Source of the DNA: Stentor coeruleus
Taxonomy: Eukaryota > Ciliophora > Heterotrichea > Heterotrichida > Stentoridae
NCBI GenBank assembly: GCA_001970955.1
Contig: MPUH01000834.1
Span: 1-32,552, forward strand
DNA: 32,552 nucleotides
Reading direction: 5' to 3'
Made by a program: the position numbers and the translations under genes. The notes under the pieces were generated by a model that did not search any database, had not been told where the DNA came from, and was given only the letters and a program-made list of their open reading frames with translations. Below are positions 9,913-19,246 of this stretch, piece after piece (the first letter of the stretch is position 1; each line of letters begins with the position of its first letter).

Positions 9913-9949
9913 TTTTTAGGATTCAATAACATAAAAAGCATTTTTAAGC

Positions 9950-10072
9950 AAAAATCTTAATTAACATATAAATTTCTCTGTAAAGATACGAAATTTTCTA
10001 AATTCTTATCNAAAAATCTTAATTAACATATAAATTTCTCTGTAAAGATACGAAATTTTCTAAATTCTTATC
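9950..10072. repeat. 61-base direct repeat around N at 10011
   Basis: Bases 9950-10010 recur identically at 10012-10072 with one N between. The right copy holds the last codons and stop of the gene at 10019-11491. Probably an unmerged contig overlap. Confidence 0.85.
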
Positions 10073-11491
10073 ACGAAACAGCCTTACGAGCATTTCTAGC
10101 CCTTTATACCTTTTTTTCATAGTTTTCATATACCCAACCATTCCTTGAAAAGCTCTTCCCCTCAAGTACTTATTATGTAAATTACACACAAACAAAGATT
10201 CTTTATATCTTTTTGCTCTAACAGCTAAAGTAACAATCGATCTATCTATACTTTGTATACCCTTCCTATTATCCTCATCATCAATATTTATAGATAATGG
10301 ATTTTTCTTACTAATAACCGTATGATTTTTCTTTTGATGATCATTTTTTATCCTTAATGGAATTATCTTTTCTTGATTATCTTCACCATTACTCAAACTT
10401 TTTATCCCTTTAACTATTTCTATAGACTCTGATTTCCCACAATATGGCATTACAGGAACTGTATCTTCTTTAGATCCTTGTAATTGAAGATCTTTTGGAA
10501 TACTTGATGATGAGCTTTTACCTGGATCAGTAAGTTGGAAATTATCTTTGATTTCTATATCATATGGCATTAATATTGGTGATAATTCACTTTCTATACC
10601 TTCATATCGATCTTCAAGTTCTACTAAAGAGTCATCTTGACATGGGATTGTTTGTGGAGGGGTTTGATAATGAGAATTCATTGGGCAGATTTCGGAATAT
10701 TTGATTACATTATGGATGTTGTTATCAAAACTAATCCCATCAAGGGATTCGAGAGATGATAAATTAGGGAGATCAAAACTATTGTAAGGGGATTTTTCAA
10801 ATGTATTAGTGTATCGATAATTAATGTTCACAGGAGAAAATATATTTCTTGATGGGATTAAATTAAATGAACTTTCTTGTATAACTGAACAGTTTTCTGC
10901 TTTCCTTGGTCCTGGGGTAATTGATATATATTCAGTTGTAGTAATACTAAGTTTTCTTAATGATAAAGATTTACTGAATCTATCTATAAGTTTTTTAAAT
11001 CTACATTTAAGTAGACTTACTAATAAATCTTTAGCTGTAAGAATCTTCATCAAATAGAAACTTGATTTCAGCCAAGGATAAGCTAGTTTACAAAGGAACT
11101 TGAACATTTTGATTGTAGATTCAAGTTTGTTTATAGTATTTTGTCTGCTATTGAAAAACTGTTCTTTTTCTTTATCAAGTACTGAGCTCATGCATGTTTT
11201 TTCCATTCTAACAGTTTTTGCTCTTATTAATTTGCTTTTACTTGTTATAACAGGTGTGAGTGCTTCTTTAAGTTTTATTTCTCTTCTGTATGATTTTAAA
11301 CAAGCTTTATTCCATTTGTCCAAGTATTTTCTTAAAAAGTTCTTGGCAATTTTTATTATAAGCATCAGAGAATTTTTTCTTCCTCTATGAAGTTCTGACT
11401 TTTTGATAACAGTGCTTTTTATCCTTAGGCTATCAAATTTTAAGCCTCTATCAAAAGTTAAACCCCACTTTCCCCTCTTTCCTCTTTCCAT
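10019..11491 (-). CDS. Hypothetical protein, 490 aa, basic N-terminal half
   Basis: Single-exon gene from ATG to TAA; not recognised. The N-terminal 185 residues are strongly basic and helical, with recurring aromatic and Trp positions (FLRKYLDKWNKACLKS, KLAYPWLKSSFYLMK) that recall helical repeats binding centrin or calmodulin; this is suggestion, not identification. Residues about 190-400 are Ser/Asn/Pro-rich and acidic, probably disordered and phosphorylated (for example SPILMPYD, GKSSSSSIPKDL). The C-terminal 70 residues return to a basic helical pattern (RAKRYKESLFVCNLHNKYLRGRA in two overlapping parts). There is no signal peptide or membrane span. The start lies 82 bases from that of the divergent gene at 11574. 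The 3' end lies within the repeat around the N at 10011 and so depends on that joint. Confidence 0.72.
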   Translation of the reverse strand: MERGKRGKWGLTFDRGLKFDSLRIKSTVIKKSELHRGRKNSLMLIIKIAKNFLRKYLDKWNKACLKSYRREIKLKEALTPVITSKSKLIRAKTVRMEKTCMSSVLDKEKEQFFNSRQNTINKLESTIKMFKFLCKLAYPWLKSSFYLMKILTAKDLLVSLLKCRFKKLIDRFSKSLSLRKLSITTTEYISITPGPRKAENCSVIQESSFNLIPSRNIFSPVNINYRYTNTFEKSPYNSFDLPNLSSLESLDGISFDNNIHNVIKYSEICPMNSHYQTPPQTIPCQDDSLVELEDRYEGIESELSPILMPYDIEIKDNFQLTDPGKSSSSSIPKDLQLQGSKEDTVPVMPYCGKSESIEIVKGIKSLSNGEDNQEKIIPLRIKNDHQKKNHTVISKKNPLSINIDDEDNRKGIQSIDRSIVTLAVRAKRYKESLFVCNLHNKYLRGRAFQGMVGYMKTMKKRYKGLEMLVRLFRDKNLENFVSLQRNLYVN

Positions 11492-11573
11492 TTATAAAAA
11501 TTCAAAACAGTCTATTATAAGCACTCCTATAAATTATTGTTTATAAAATTTATAATAAACATTTAATAATCTT

Positions 11574-12629
11574 ATGCTAATCGCTTTTGAATCTTCTTTA
11601 ATTTATCTCGAAATTCATATAAATATAATTTCAATGGAATCTAAGAAAAAATGTTCTTGCAACTGTTTTAGCTTTTTTATGAGAAAAAGTTCTAAAAATC
11701 CTATTAAAAACGATCTTCAGGATGGTGAAAATTCAAAAAACTTATCTGTAGGGGCGATGCTCCGAGCTCCAGAAAGCAATTTATTTATGGATTCCACCAA
11801 CAACACCCAAAAACTAGTCCAATCCAACACTTACCGCTCTAGTATCATAACCCCTTCCCGCCGAAACCCTAAAATCCACGAATTTCTCCCTAAACTTTTT
11901 TCTCATCAAAATGCAGTTAAACCTGATACAAATATTTCAATAAACACCTCATTATCAAACCCAAATACTAATAAAAACCTTCCTCATCCTTCAATAAACC
12001 ATCATCATATTCTCAATCATGATAAATCTTATATAAACAACAAATCCCCAAGATCAGAAAATCTTCAAAATAATGATAAAGTCATATCATCAATAAATCA
12101 AAATCATATAAACCCACAAATTCAAATCAGTCATTTTATAGAAGAAAATCATAAATCAAACGAAAACTGGGAAATATCTGAGCAAACGGATAATATAAAC
12201 AATAGTCAAAAATTTTTTGAAAAACAAGAAATCCCGCTCAAGGTTAATAATGATATAAAATCTATGAATAAAACTACTAAACAAAATGAAGCTAAGGTTT
12301 TATGTCGATCCCCTATGTTTTCACCTATTATCTCACCTGGATTACTTTCTTTTAATAGTAAATTTTCTCAGTCACCGATATTAGGATCATTAAATGTTAG
12401 CCCAATTAAATGTATTGTGACAGTTGAGGACTATTCTGATATAGTATCGCTTTTAAATGATCCTGATAAATGTAAGAATTTACCTGATGTGTTTATACAT
12501 TATAATAATAGACCAGGTCAAATGCCAATACTTAAACCTACTACACCGTGCTATTTTAATAAGAAAAAAATCGCCCCAACTTTTCGACTTGAAAGTAGAG
12601 CTTTTGCCAATAAACTGAAAATTAAATAA
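11574..12629 (+). CDS. Hypothetical Asn-rich protein with Cys cluster near N-terminus
   Basis: A 351-residue reading frame, single exon, not recognised. Two starts are possible: the first ATG at 11574, giving MLIAFESSLIYLEI..., or the ATG at 11634, giving MESKKKCSCNCFSFFMRKSS. The second puts a Cys-Ser-Cys-Asn-Cys cluster flanked by basic residues at the extreme N-terminus, a pattern typical of S-acylation, and I consider it the likelier start. Most of the protein (about 60-250) is low-complexity, rich in Asn, Ser, His, Ile and Pro and probably disordered. A more ordered C-terminal part (about 255-351) has SPMFSPIISPGLLSF and VEDYSDIVSLLNDPDK. Membrane attachment by palmitate is inference. 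Confidence 0.7.
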   Translation: MLIAFESSLIYLEIHINIISMESKKKCSCNCFSFFMRKSSKNPIKNDLQDGENSKNLSVGAMLRAPESNLFMDSTNNTQKLVQSNTYRSSIITPSRRNPKIHEFLPKLFSHQNAVKPDTNISINTSLSNPNTNKNLPHPSINHHHILNHDKSYINNKSPRSENLQNNDKVISSINQNHINPQIQISHFIEENHKSNENWEISEQTDNINNSQKFFEKQEIPLKVNNDIKSMNKTTKQNEAKVLCRSPMFSPIISPGLLSFNSKFSQSPILGSLNVSPIKCIVTVEDYSDIVSLLNDPDKCKNLPDVFIHYNNRPGQMPILKPTTPCYFNKKKIAPTFRLESRAFANKLKIK

Positions 12630-12868
12630 TTAAAAGTAAAGTTTTGTAGATAAACATAGGGAATTATGAGGAAATTATTATTATTTTTTGCAGTATTTAT
12701 TTATGAGAATATAAAACTGTTAATTAAAAATCAACCAAAACTTAAAATTTTACTTTGTATTTTAAGTGTGCATCTAATAATTTATTTAAGAAATACTTTT
12801 TTATATGTGATATTATATTTTATATATATTCTCCTGTGATTTATTATTATAATTGTTATAATCAAAAT

Positions 12869-13803
12869 ATGAACTGTGATTTGTCTAGAGAGTACTGTCG
12901 AGTAAATGCTTTTCTAGGGATTTTCTCATTAGTTTGCTTTTTGTTTACAGTAAGAACTATATAGGCAATTGCAATATGTGTATTCAGAGAGAATATTCGA
13001 ATCGTTGTTTTGTTTATTACGTATTTTGTCTGTATCATTATGATGTTGTACTACTTTTTAGTTGAGGTTATTCAGAATGAACTATATTTTGTTAAAGAAT
13101 ATATGATGCTTTTAAGCTATTATTATACTGTGAGTTTTATTGTTTCTGAAGCTTATCAATTGCTGAAGAAAAGTACATTTTTGTCGAAGCTTGCTTTGGT
13201 TAATGTGATTTCCGCTGTTGCTGTGTTTGCTTTTATTATTATTTTCTTAGGGATTGCTATAGCAGAAGATGGGGAAAAAGCTTTTAAATGCGATAGTCTT
13301 ATATGGATTATGATGCATGGACTTGGGAGTATTTTAAGTTTAGAATTTGTCGCTTTAGGTATAATTATTACAAAAAAGGTTCAAGAAATAAAATCCCAAC
13401 TCAATGTCGATGAAGCTAGAAGAAGAATAAAATATTTATGGTAAGGATAAATAGGCTGTTTATATCTTTGATTTTTGTTTCAAGTGGTTTGAAAATAACC
13501 CAAAGTTCATTGAATTATTATTCCAAAGAAAGCAACTGCTTTACTATTATAAAAAATGGTGGGTCATATAATTCAGTTGTTTATGTGATTATTATTCTGC
13601 TTACTGACTATCCTTTGATTTTCTGTGTACTACTTTTATTTTTGCAAAGGGGAAAACCCATGAAATCAGATGTGAGATGTAATTAGATTGCTCTTGTAAC
13701 TGAAGATGCGGAAAATCTTTCGCTATCAGATAAAGACTCACCTACAAGGATTCATAGAGATAGCATAGATTTCGTCACTGATTATATTCTATATCAAAGC
13801 TAA
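12869..13803 (+). CDS. Seven-helix membrane protein, four exons
   Basis: Exons 12869-12949, 12965-13440, 13455-13671 and 13687-13803 join into a 296-residue protein. Every upstream exon otherwise runs into a stop, and removing introns of 15, 14 and 15 bases restores one frame. About seven hydrophobic helices are visible, among them FLGIFSLVCFLFTAIAI, VVLFITYFVCIIMMLYYF, NVISAVAVFAFIIIFLGIA, IWIMMHGLGSILSLEFVALG and VVYVIIILLTDYPLIFCVLL. The tail after residue about 258 is hydrophilic and acidic, with DSPTRIHRDS, likely cytosolic. The layout fits a 7TM receptor-like or TOM1/THH1-like protein, but no diagnostic motif is seen. The 5' end is uncertain: the same frame is open upstream to 12725 without an ATG, and another frame starting at ATG 12666 could join only through an atypical 23-base intron. 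Confidence 0.65.
12950..12964 (+). other. 15-base intron
   Basis: GTAAGAACTATATAG, phase 0, between ACA and GCA codons. Retention gives an in-frame TAG at its end; removal joins two halves of a hydrophobic helix. Confidence 0.85.
13441..13454 (+). other. Candidate 14-base intron
   Basis: GTAAGGATAAATAG has the same ends as the other introns but is one base shorter. The flanking exons are in different frames and only removal of 14 (or 17) bases joins them, giving KYLW then LFISLIFV. Either a genuine 14-base intron or a 15-base intron with one base lost in assembly. Confidence 0.65.
13672..13686 (+). other. 15-base intron
   Basis: GTGAGATGTAATTAG, phase 0, after a GAT codon. Retention stops translation at its terminal TAG; removal adds a 38-residue hydrophilic tail ending at TAA 13801-13803. 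Confidence 0.8.
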
Positions 13804-14032
13804 AATAACCCTTTTTATTTTATTAAAGATACAATATAGGTTTAAAAGTTTTTCTGATAATTTTGTATTTATATATGCGGTTTGGGTATAAAAAGTTGAT
13901 GAAAAGTATTTTGTGATTTAATGTTAAATTATTAAATAAGATAATAATAGTAGATGTATTTTAGTAATTCCAATGATATTTATATATTATTAGATGTTTT
14001 AAGTAAAGTATCTACCCTAGTAAAATTACATA

Positions 14033-14556
14033 TTAAAAACAAATTCCAATCGTAGGCTTATGTCTATGCAACTCAATCATTAGATACTTAACTTTATTGA
14101 CTCTCCCATCTAAATTATCAAACTTCTCATCTATAACCAAAGCCTTAAACCCTTTATCTAAAGGTCCTGATAAAACTAAAGCTGTCAATACATCAATATA
14201 CTCAGTAATCGACGAAGCAGCTCTTTTCAATTTGATTAAGGAATTTCTTATATATTTTTAATCAGTTCTTAAAAACAATTGTGATGCACATATTACTATA
14301 TGCTCAAGAGATAGGAAATCTGAACTTCTTCTAAATTCTTTGATTTCTGTTAAAAGATGTACTGGTGCTATAGATACTCTTAAGATCATGTGCTTTGAAG
14401 AAAAATCAGCAAAGTCTTCTTTGTCAGAAGCGGGTAAATTTCTTCTTCGCTTTCGGAAGAGTTTAAGTTTATATCTTGAAGTTCAAGACTTTGTTCATGG
14501 AAAGAAGAATAGGCTCAAATTTTTTTTTTTTGCATTTCGAATGAGTTGTTAAGCAT
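14033..14556 (-). pseudogene. Broken gene beside a contig joint
   Basis: On the minus strand, coding-quality pieces follow in order: MLNNSFEMQKKK near 14556, a stop at the poly-T run 14520-14531 (12 T here, 11 in the second copy across the joint), then SFHEQSLELQDINLNSSESE, a frame change near 14440-14450, NLPASDKEDFADFSSKHM, RVSIAPVHLLTEIKEFRRSS, then a TAA at 14258-14260 directly after QLFLRTD, and finally KYIRNSLIKLKRAASSITEY through HRHKPTIGICF to TAA at 14033. One stop plus one or two indels break an otherwise plausible protein of about 170 residues. It may be a pseudogene, or an intact gene damaged by low-quality sequence at a contig end. No family is recognised. Confidence 0.5.
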
Positions 14557-14710
14557 TTTATACTAAAAATGTTGGGTTTTTGGANTAGTTTAAGTTTATA
14601 TCTTGAAGTTCAAGACTTTGTTCTTGGAAAGAAGAATAGGCTCAAATTTTTTTTTTTGCATTTCGAATGAGTTGTTAAGCATTTTATACTAAAAATGTTG
14701 GGTTTTTGGA
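14460..14710. repeat. About 125-base direct repeat around N at 14585
   Basis: Bases 14460-14584 recur at 14587-14710 with one substitution (CATGG against CTTGG) and one T fewer in a long T-run. A single N and a T separate them. Probably an unmerged contig overlap with errors in at least one copy. Confidence 0.85.
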
Positions 14711-15185
14711 TTAGATCATGAATTGATTATAGGGGAATTTTAAATTTTTTGAAGAATTTGTAGAGGTTTGATGTGGATTTTTAGTGGAGATTATGAGATT
14801 TTGCTTTTAAAATTTATCAAAATTTAAAAGTAAGTTAAAAATTCAAAAGCATCTGTTTAAGTTTTAATATTATAAGTAGTATTTATCTAATTATCTACTA
14901 TTAAATATTTATCTTAAGAATCACCAAATTTAAACCCATTTAATTATAATCTCAGCACCTAAAAAAATCATAAACTCCTCAGAAATAAAAACTTCCACAA
15001 CATCTCCAATAAAACCATAAAAACCCTAATAAATCCACTCACAAAATTTCCTATCTTTCACAATAACCCCATCACCTACTTTTAACCTTTTAATTACCCC
15101 CAAAGCAAAAAAACAAGCCACATTCAATTCACAAAATCCTCTACAAAATTCTAAACCCATAAATCTAATAAATCCTATAATCTAT
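14711..15185. other. Intergenic region with a skew switch
   Basis: No gene is seen. Up to about 14870 the plus strand has many G and few C. From about 14880 to 15185 it has many C and nearly no G. The right part is the 3' flank of the acyl-CoA synthetase gene. Confidence 0.55.
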
Positions 15186-17189
15186 CTAATTTCCTTTATA
15201 AAGCTCAACAATCACTGACTCATACTTTTTCTTAGCATTAAACCTCATAAGTTTCTGCGTCGGAGTCAATAAATCTGCAGGTGTCCAAGGACAATGTTCC
15301 AAATGTATTTTCTTCACAACTTCAAACCCTAAAAGTTTATCCTGTTTTCCTTTTTCATTCATATCAGCCATAATATCAGCTTTTAATTTCGGAATATTGC
15401 ATATCTCTTCAAAACTTGTCCCTTCAGCTACCCCATTTTCCCTTGCCCATTTTTTCCTAATATACCCTTCATCAGGTACAACAATAGCAACTAAATAACA
15501 TTGTAAAGAGTCTCCATAAACAAAAATCTGTGATACATAATAACTTTTAGCATAAGCCATTTCGATTTTCTCAGCTGACACATACTCTCCTTGTTGAAGT
15601 TTAAAGAAATTCTTCTTCCTATCAATAATCTTAAAAGCTCCAGTATATGGTAATCTAACACATATATCCCCAGTATGAAGCCATCCATCTTCATCTATAG
15701 CTTCAGATGTTTGTTCTGGATTTTTATAATACCCAGCAAATATCGTAGGTCCTCTCATGCAAATTTCCCCTCTTGGTGTTGGTTCACCTTTATCATTAAC
15801 ATCAGTACTAAAATAATTCATATCAGGAACATCAACAAGTTTAGCTTCAACAGTTGTTGCTGGGCCTCCTATAATACCAATAGATGTATCTTCAACCATT
15901 GTAAAAAAAGTTGCAGCACAAGTTTCTGTCTGACCAAAACCTTCGACAATAGGACATGAAAAAACTACACGGAGGAAAGCAAGAACATCACCTGATATTG
16001 GAGCACTTCCTGTTGCCATAAGCCTAACACGTCCACCAAAGACATTTCTGATTTTTTTGAATACTAAAGAATCCCATAGTTTATGAGTAAGTATACCTTG
16101 GGTTCTATAATAATACATTTTAGCATCTAATCCTCGACTTGCTAAAAGCTTTTTAGGTCCAGAAAGTTCATTAAGTTGTTGGCTTATGACATCATAAAAA
16201 CGATTGAAAAGACGAGGGACTGAGACAAAAATTGTTGGTTTAAGTATAGCAAGGTCATCTTTAAGTTTCATAACATCACCTTGATAGAATCCAATTGCAC
16301 AACCATAGCCAGTTAAATGATGTGTAACAATTCTTTCCATCATATGAGCTAATGGTAAATATGAAATATGAACATCATCTGTTGTAAAAACTAATCCTGC
16401 ATCTTTAGCTCCAGCCATTGTATGCATCATATTGGTTTGAAGAATCATAGCACCTTTTGCCCTACCAGTAGTCCCACTTGTATAACAAAGAGTAAATAAT
16501 GAATTTGGTTCAGAAGGGTTATCAGTACCTGTAGTATTCATATTTTCAAGTTCTTCTAAAGATTTGATTTGTAAGCCTAAAGCTTCACATTCAGCTTTAA
16601 GTTCATTTGTAACAGGGTCAAATTGAATAATAACCTCAATGTTCTTAGCATGACCATCCTTACGAAGTTTTACAATGTTTGTAGTACTTTTATCAGCACA
16701 AGCTATAACTCTCATTCCAGTCTGACCAACAATATAATCTAATGCATCACTCTGAAGGGTATCATAAATAGGTACCGAGACTACATTTTGGAAAGTGCAT
16801 GCTAAGTCCATAAGTATCCATTCAGGGCGATTTTTCGAATATATACCTAAAAATGAGTGCCCGTTTTCATCTTTTTCTCTAAGACCAAGGCTTGCGAGTC
16901 CCCATCCAATTTTTTCAACTCTTCTGTTTATGTCATCATAAGTCACCCAGTTGTAATTACCAAAAGTCCCATCGGGTAACTTTTCTCTAGTACCTAGATA
17001 AGGCTTATTAGGGAAAGTTCTGGCCGCATATTTGAAATTGTCATATAAAGTCCTAGCCCCTGATGGTAGAGATGATGACAAGTATGCTCGAGCATGAGGG
17101 TTAACAAAAGTACAGCTTTCTCCAGATTTTTCAGTCCCTTGGACTTCTATAGAATAAACAAAGCTATGAGCCGATTCTGATCCTCCCAT
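15186..17189 (-). CDS. Long-chain acyl-CoA synthetase
   Basis: A 667-residue enzyme that activates long-chain fatty acids to acyl-CoA using ATP (acyl-adenylate intermediate), feeding lipid synthesis and beta-oxidation. The AMP-binding signature YTSGTTGRAKG lies near residue 235; VEGFGQTETCAATF is the conserved Y/FGxTE block; GWLHTGDI lies near 500; and IDRKKNFFKLQQGEYVSAEK is the C-terminal hinge with the catalytic Lys region. Length and motif order match eukaryotic ACSL proteins. No N-terminal transmembrane anchor is evident; the protein starts MGGSESAHSF, with Gly2 and a small residue at 6 that could allow N-myristoylation, which would be an alternative way to reach membranes (inference). 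The gene ends in TAG and has no introns. Confidence 0.95.
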   Translation of the reverse strand: MGGSESAHSFVYSIEVQGTEKSGESCTFVNPHARAYLSSSLPSGARTLYDNFKYAARTFPNKPYLGTREKLPDGTFGNYNWVTYDDINRRVEKIGWGLASLGLREKDENGHSFLGIYSKNRPEWILMDLACTFQNVVSVPIYDTLQSDALDYIVGQTGMRVIACADKSTTNIVKLRKDGHAKNIEVIIQFDPVTNELKAECEALGLQIKSLEELENMNTTGTDNPSEPNSLFTLCYTSGTTGRAKGAMILQTNMMHTMAGAKDAGLVFTTDDVHISYLPLAHMMERIVTHHLTGYGCAIGFYQGDVMKLKDDLAILKPTIFVSVPRLFNRFYDVISQQLNELSGPKKLLASRGLDAKMYYYRTQGILTHKLWDSLVFKKIRNVFGGRVRLMATGSAPISGDVLAFLRVVFSCPIVEGFGQTETCAATFFTMVEDTSIGIIGGPATTVEAKLVDVPDMNYFSTDVNDKGEPTPRGEICMRGPTIFAGYYKNPEQTSEAIDEDGWLHTGDICVRLPYTGAFKIIDRKKNFFKLQQGEYVSAEKIEMAYAKSYYVSQIFVYGDSLQCYLVAIVVPDEGYIRKKWARENGVAEGTSFEEICNIPKLKADIMADMNEKGKQDKLLGFEVVKKIHLEHCPWTPADLLTPTQKLMRFNAKKKYESVIVELYKGN

Positions 17190-17588
17190 TTATATTGGCT
17201 GATTTATACGGGCTATTCGACTTTATAGTCAAAAATATTTTTTATATTATCTATTTGGTATTAATTCAGAAACTTGTGGGTAGGAAAACTTTTAAGGATT
17301 AGGAATTATATATAAAAAATTATGGGTTTTTTGGAAAAAGTTTTCCTAAGAATAGAAATTGGATTTGTGTTTTATAAAAGTATTTATGTTATGATATTAG
17401 AAGTTTAGTTATATAATGAAAAGATAATTATTTTTATGAACTTGATGATAAATTTTTTTTATTATTAGTTGGAGGAATGTAAATATAATCTTCATAACCT
17501 TATCGCTTAAGTAGTTATTAAAAATGATTAAAGGAAGAATTATTTAATGCTTTATATATGAAATTCAGGTTAAAAAAGGATAATTTTT
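17190..17588. promoter_or_regulatory. Divergent intergenic region
   Basis: This region separates the starts of the acyl-CoA synthetase and the cyclic-nucleotide-binding gene and must hold both promoters. It is AT-rich with G in excess of C over most of its length, without the clear C-rich right half seen in other intergenic regions. No motif is recognised. Confidence 0.4.
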
Positions 17589-19210
17589 ATGGAGGATTTG
17601 AGTATAGCATCATTAAGGTATTTACATTGGCTTTTCAATATACCTGCTGCAAATAGGACACAGGAGAATTTGGAGGAGGTTATGAAGTATACTAAGGATA
17701 ACAAATTCTTAAAAAAAATAAGTGAAGAGAAGAATTCTAATAGAATACTTTGGGAATGCTGTAGAGTTATGACTTTAGAAGTATATCAGAAAGGGGAACC
17801 TATTATTAACTTTGGTGAAATTGGTGATAGGTTTTATATAATCATTAAAGGTAAAGCTAGGGTCATCACACCAACCAGATCTTTGCACAGAGCAGAAGCT
17901 ACAACCCGAGACCTATTAAATGGGTTAAAACGGATGAATACCCTGCGAGAATCAAGTTCACCTCTAATCACTGACGAAAAAGAAGCTAAATTCAATGAAG
18001 AAATCAAAACCTTAACCAGACAAAAAACTGAAATCGACATAAAATTCCTCGCAGACTATGGAGAAATCGAAGAATTCAAGCACGTCAACACATTACAAGA
18101 AGGTGATTTTTTCGGTGAACTAGCCTTAATCAACAACAAACCTAGAACTGCCACAATTGAAGCTTCCGAAGTATGCTACTTAGCTGTACTTTCCAAAAAA
18201 GACTTTAAAAAAATCCTTTGTAATGACGCCCTAAAAAGCTTAGAAGAAAGAGTCAACCTATTAAAAAGCCTTCCAGCTTTTTCAGATCTCTCAAAACTTA
18301 GTCTGCAAAAATTCGTCTATAGTTTTTCAGAAACCACATATAAAAAAGATCAGATTTTATTTGATGAGAACTTTTTAGCTGATAGTCTGTATTTTGTTAA
18401 ATCTGGGGAAATAAAAATTTTCCAAAGAGACTTTGTGGCAACACCTAAATACACAAAACCTGATATATTTTTAAGACTTGGGATGATGAAAACACAGAGA
18501 AAAAGAGTTAATGTTAAGGAAGTGATTAAAGGGAAAAATGAGATTATTGGATATGAAGAAATATTAGAAAAAAGGAAAAATAGAATAAGAGTTTGTAGTT
18601 GTTATTCGAATTTTGCTATTGTTTATGAGGTGAAGATTGAAGTTTTGAAAAGGTTTCCGTTTTATAATGAAGTGATTGAGTTCTTGCAGAATAAGTTTAA
18701 AAATGATGATATAAGGGCATCACAGATGGTTGTGCCGATGATAGAGATTGAGAAGTTTAAACAGAGTAGTAAGGTTAAAGCGAAAATATCGAAAAATGTT
18801 CAGAATATTTTGTATACAATGAGAGATAAAGAAAAACAAACTATCCCTCAAAGTGAAAGGCACAAAAAATCCAGCAGCAGCTTAAGTTCCCTTGAAAAGC
18901 CGACTAAATCAACAAAACCCTGTAAGCGTATCCTTATAAAATCCAGTTGCTCCCCAAGGACAATCAAAACCCCTAAACTAAAACCCCCACTTCCAATTGA
19001 AANAAAACCCCTAAACTAAAACCCCCACTTCCAATTGAAATATTTAAAAACTTTGAAGTTACCCCTTACCTCAAAACCGTCTTCAAAGGCATCAACAAAA
19101 AATCAGCCATTGAAAGCTTAACATCTCGCATTGAAGGTTTTTCCGAACCAACCCGAATCCAAGGACATTATGACCTAAAACATTTACTCCTAAATGATTT
19201 CATTTTTTAA
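17589..19210 (+). CDS. Protein with two cyclic-nucleotide-binding domains (split by contig joint)
   Basis: As written the frame runs into the N at 19003 and stops at 19017-19019. Counting the 37-base overlap at that joint once leaves one frame ending at TAA 19208-19210, about 527 residues. The first CNB domain (about 55-215) contains EGDFFGELALINNKPRTATI, a phosphate-binding cassette with the Glu and Arg that contact cAMP or cGMP (family F-G-E-x-A-L ... P-R-x-A). It carries an extra charged segment of about 70 residues between KGKARVITPTR and the cassette. A second CNB-like fold (about 220-380: LPAFSDLSKLS, DSLYFVKSGEIKIF) lacks the cassette and probably does not bind nucleotide. The tail is basic and Ser/Pro-rich. 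No kinase, channel or membrane part is fused, so it may be a regulatory subunit or a free-standing sensor; the usual PKA inhibitory sequence was not seen. Confidence 0.85.
18966..19040. repeat. 37-base direct repeat around N at 19003
   Basis: Bases 18966-19002 recur identically at 19004-19040 with a single N between. This lies inside the cyclic-nucleotide-binding gene; repeat plus N add 38 bases and so shift the frame. Counting the overlap once restores the frame, which supports an assembly artefact. Confidence 0.9.
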
Positions 19211-19246
19211 TTTATCATCTAATCTCAAAAATTAACTAATACACTA

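Noticed and set aside
12666..12868. Upstream exon for the seven-helix protein starting at ATG 12666
   Set aside because: Joining needs a 23-base intron or two further introns not supported by consensus; kept only as a note.
14340..14552. 70-codon plus-strand frame
   Set aside because: It lies opposite better coding pieces on the minus strand and partly consists of a low-complexity T-run; treated as a shadow.
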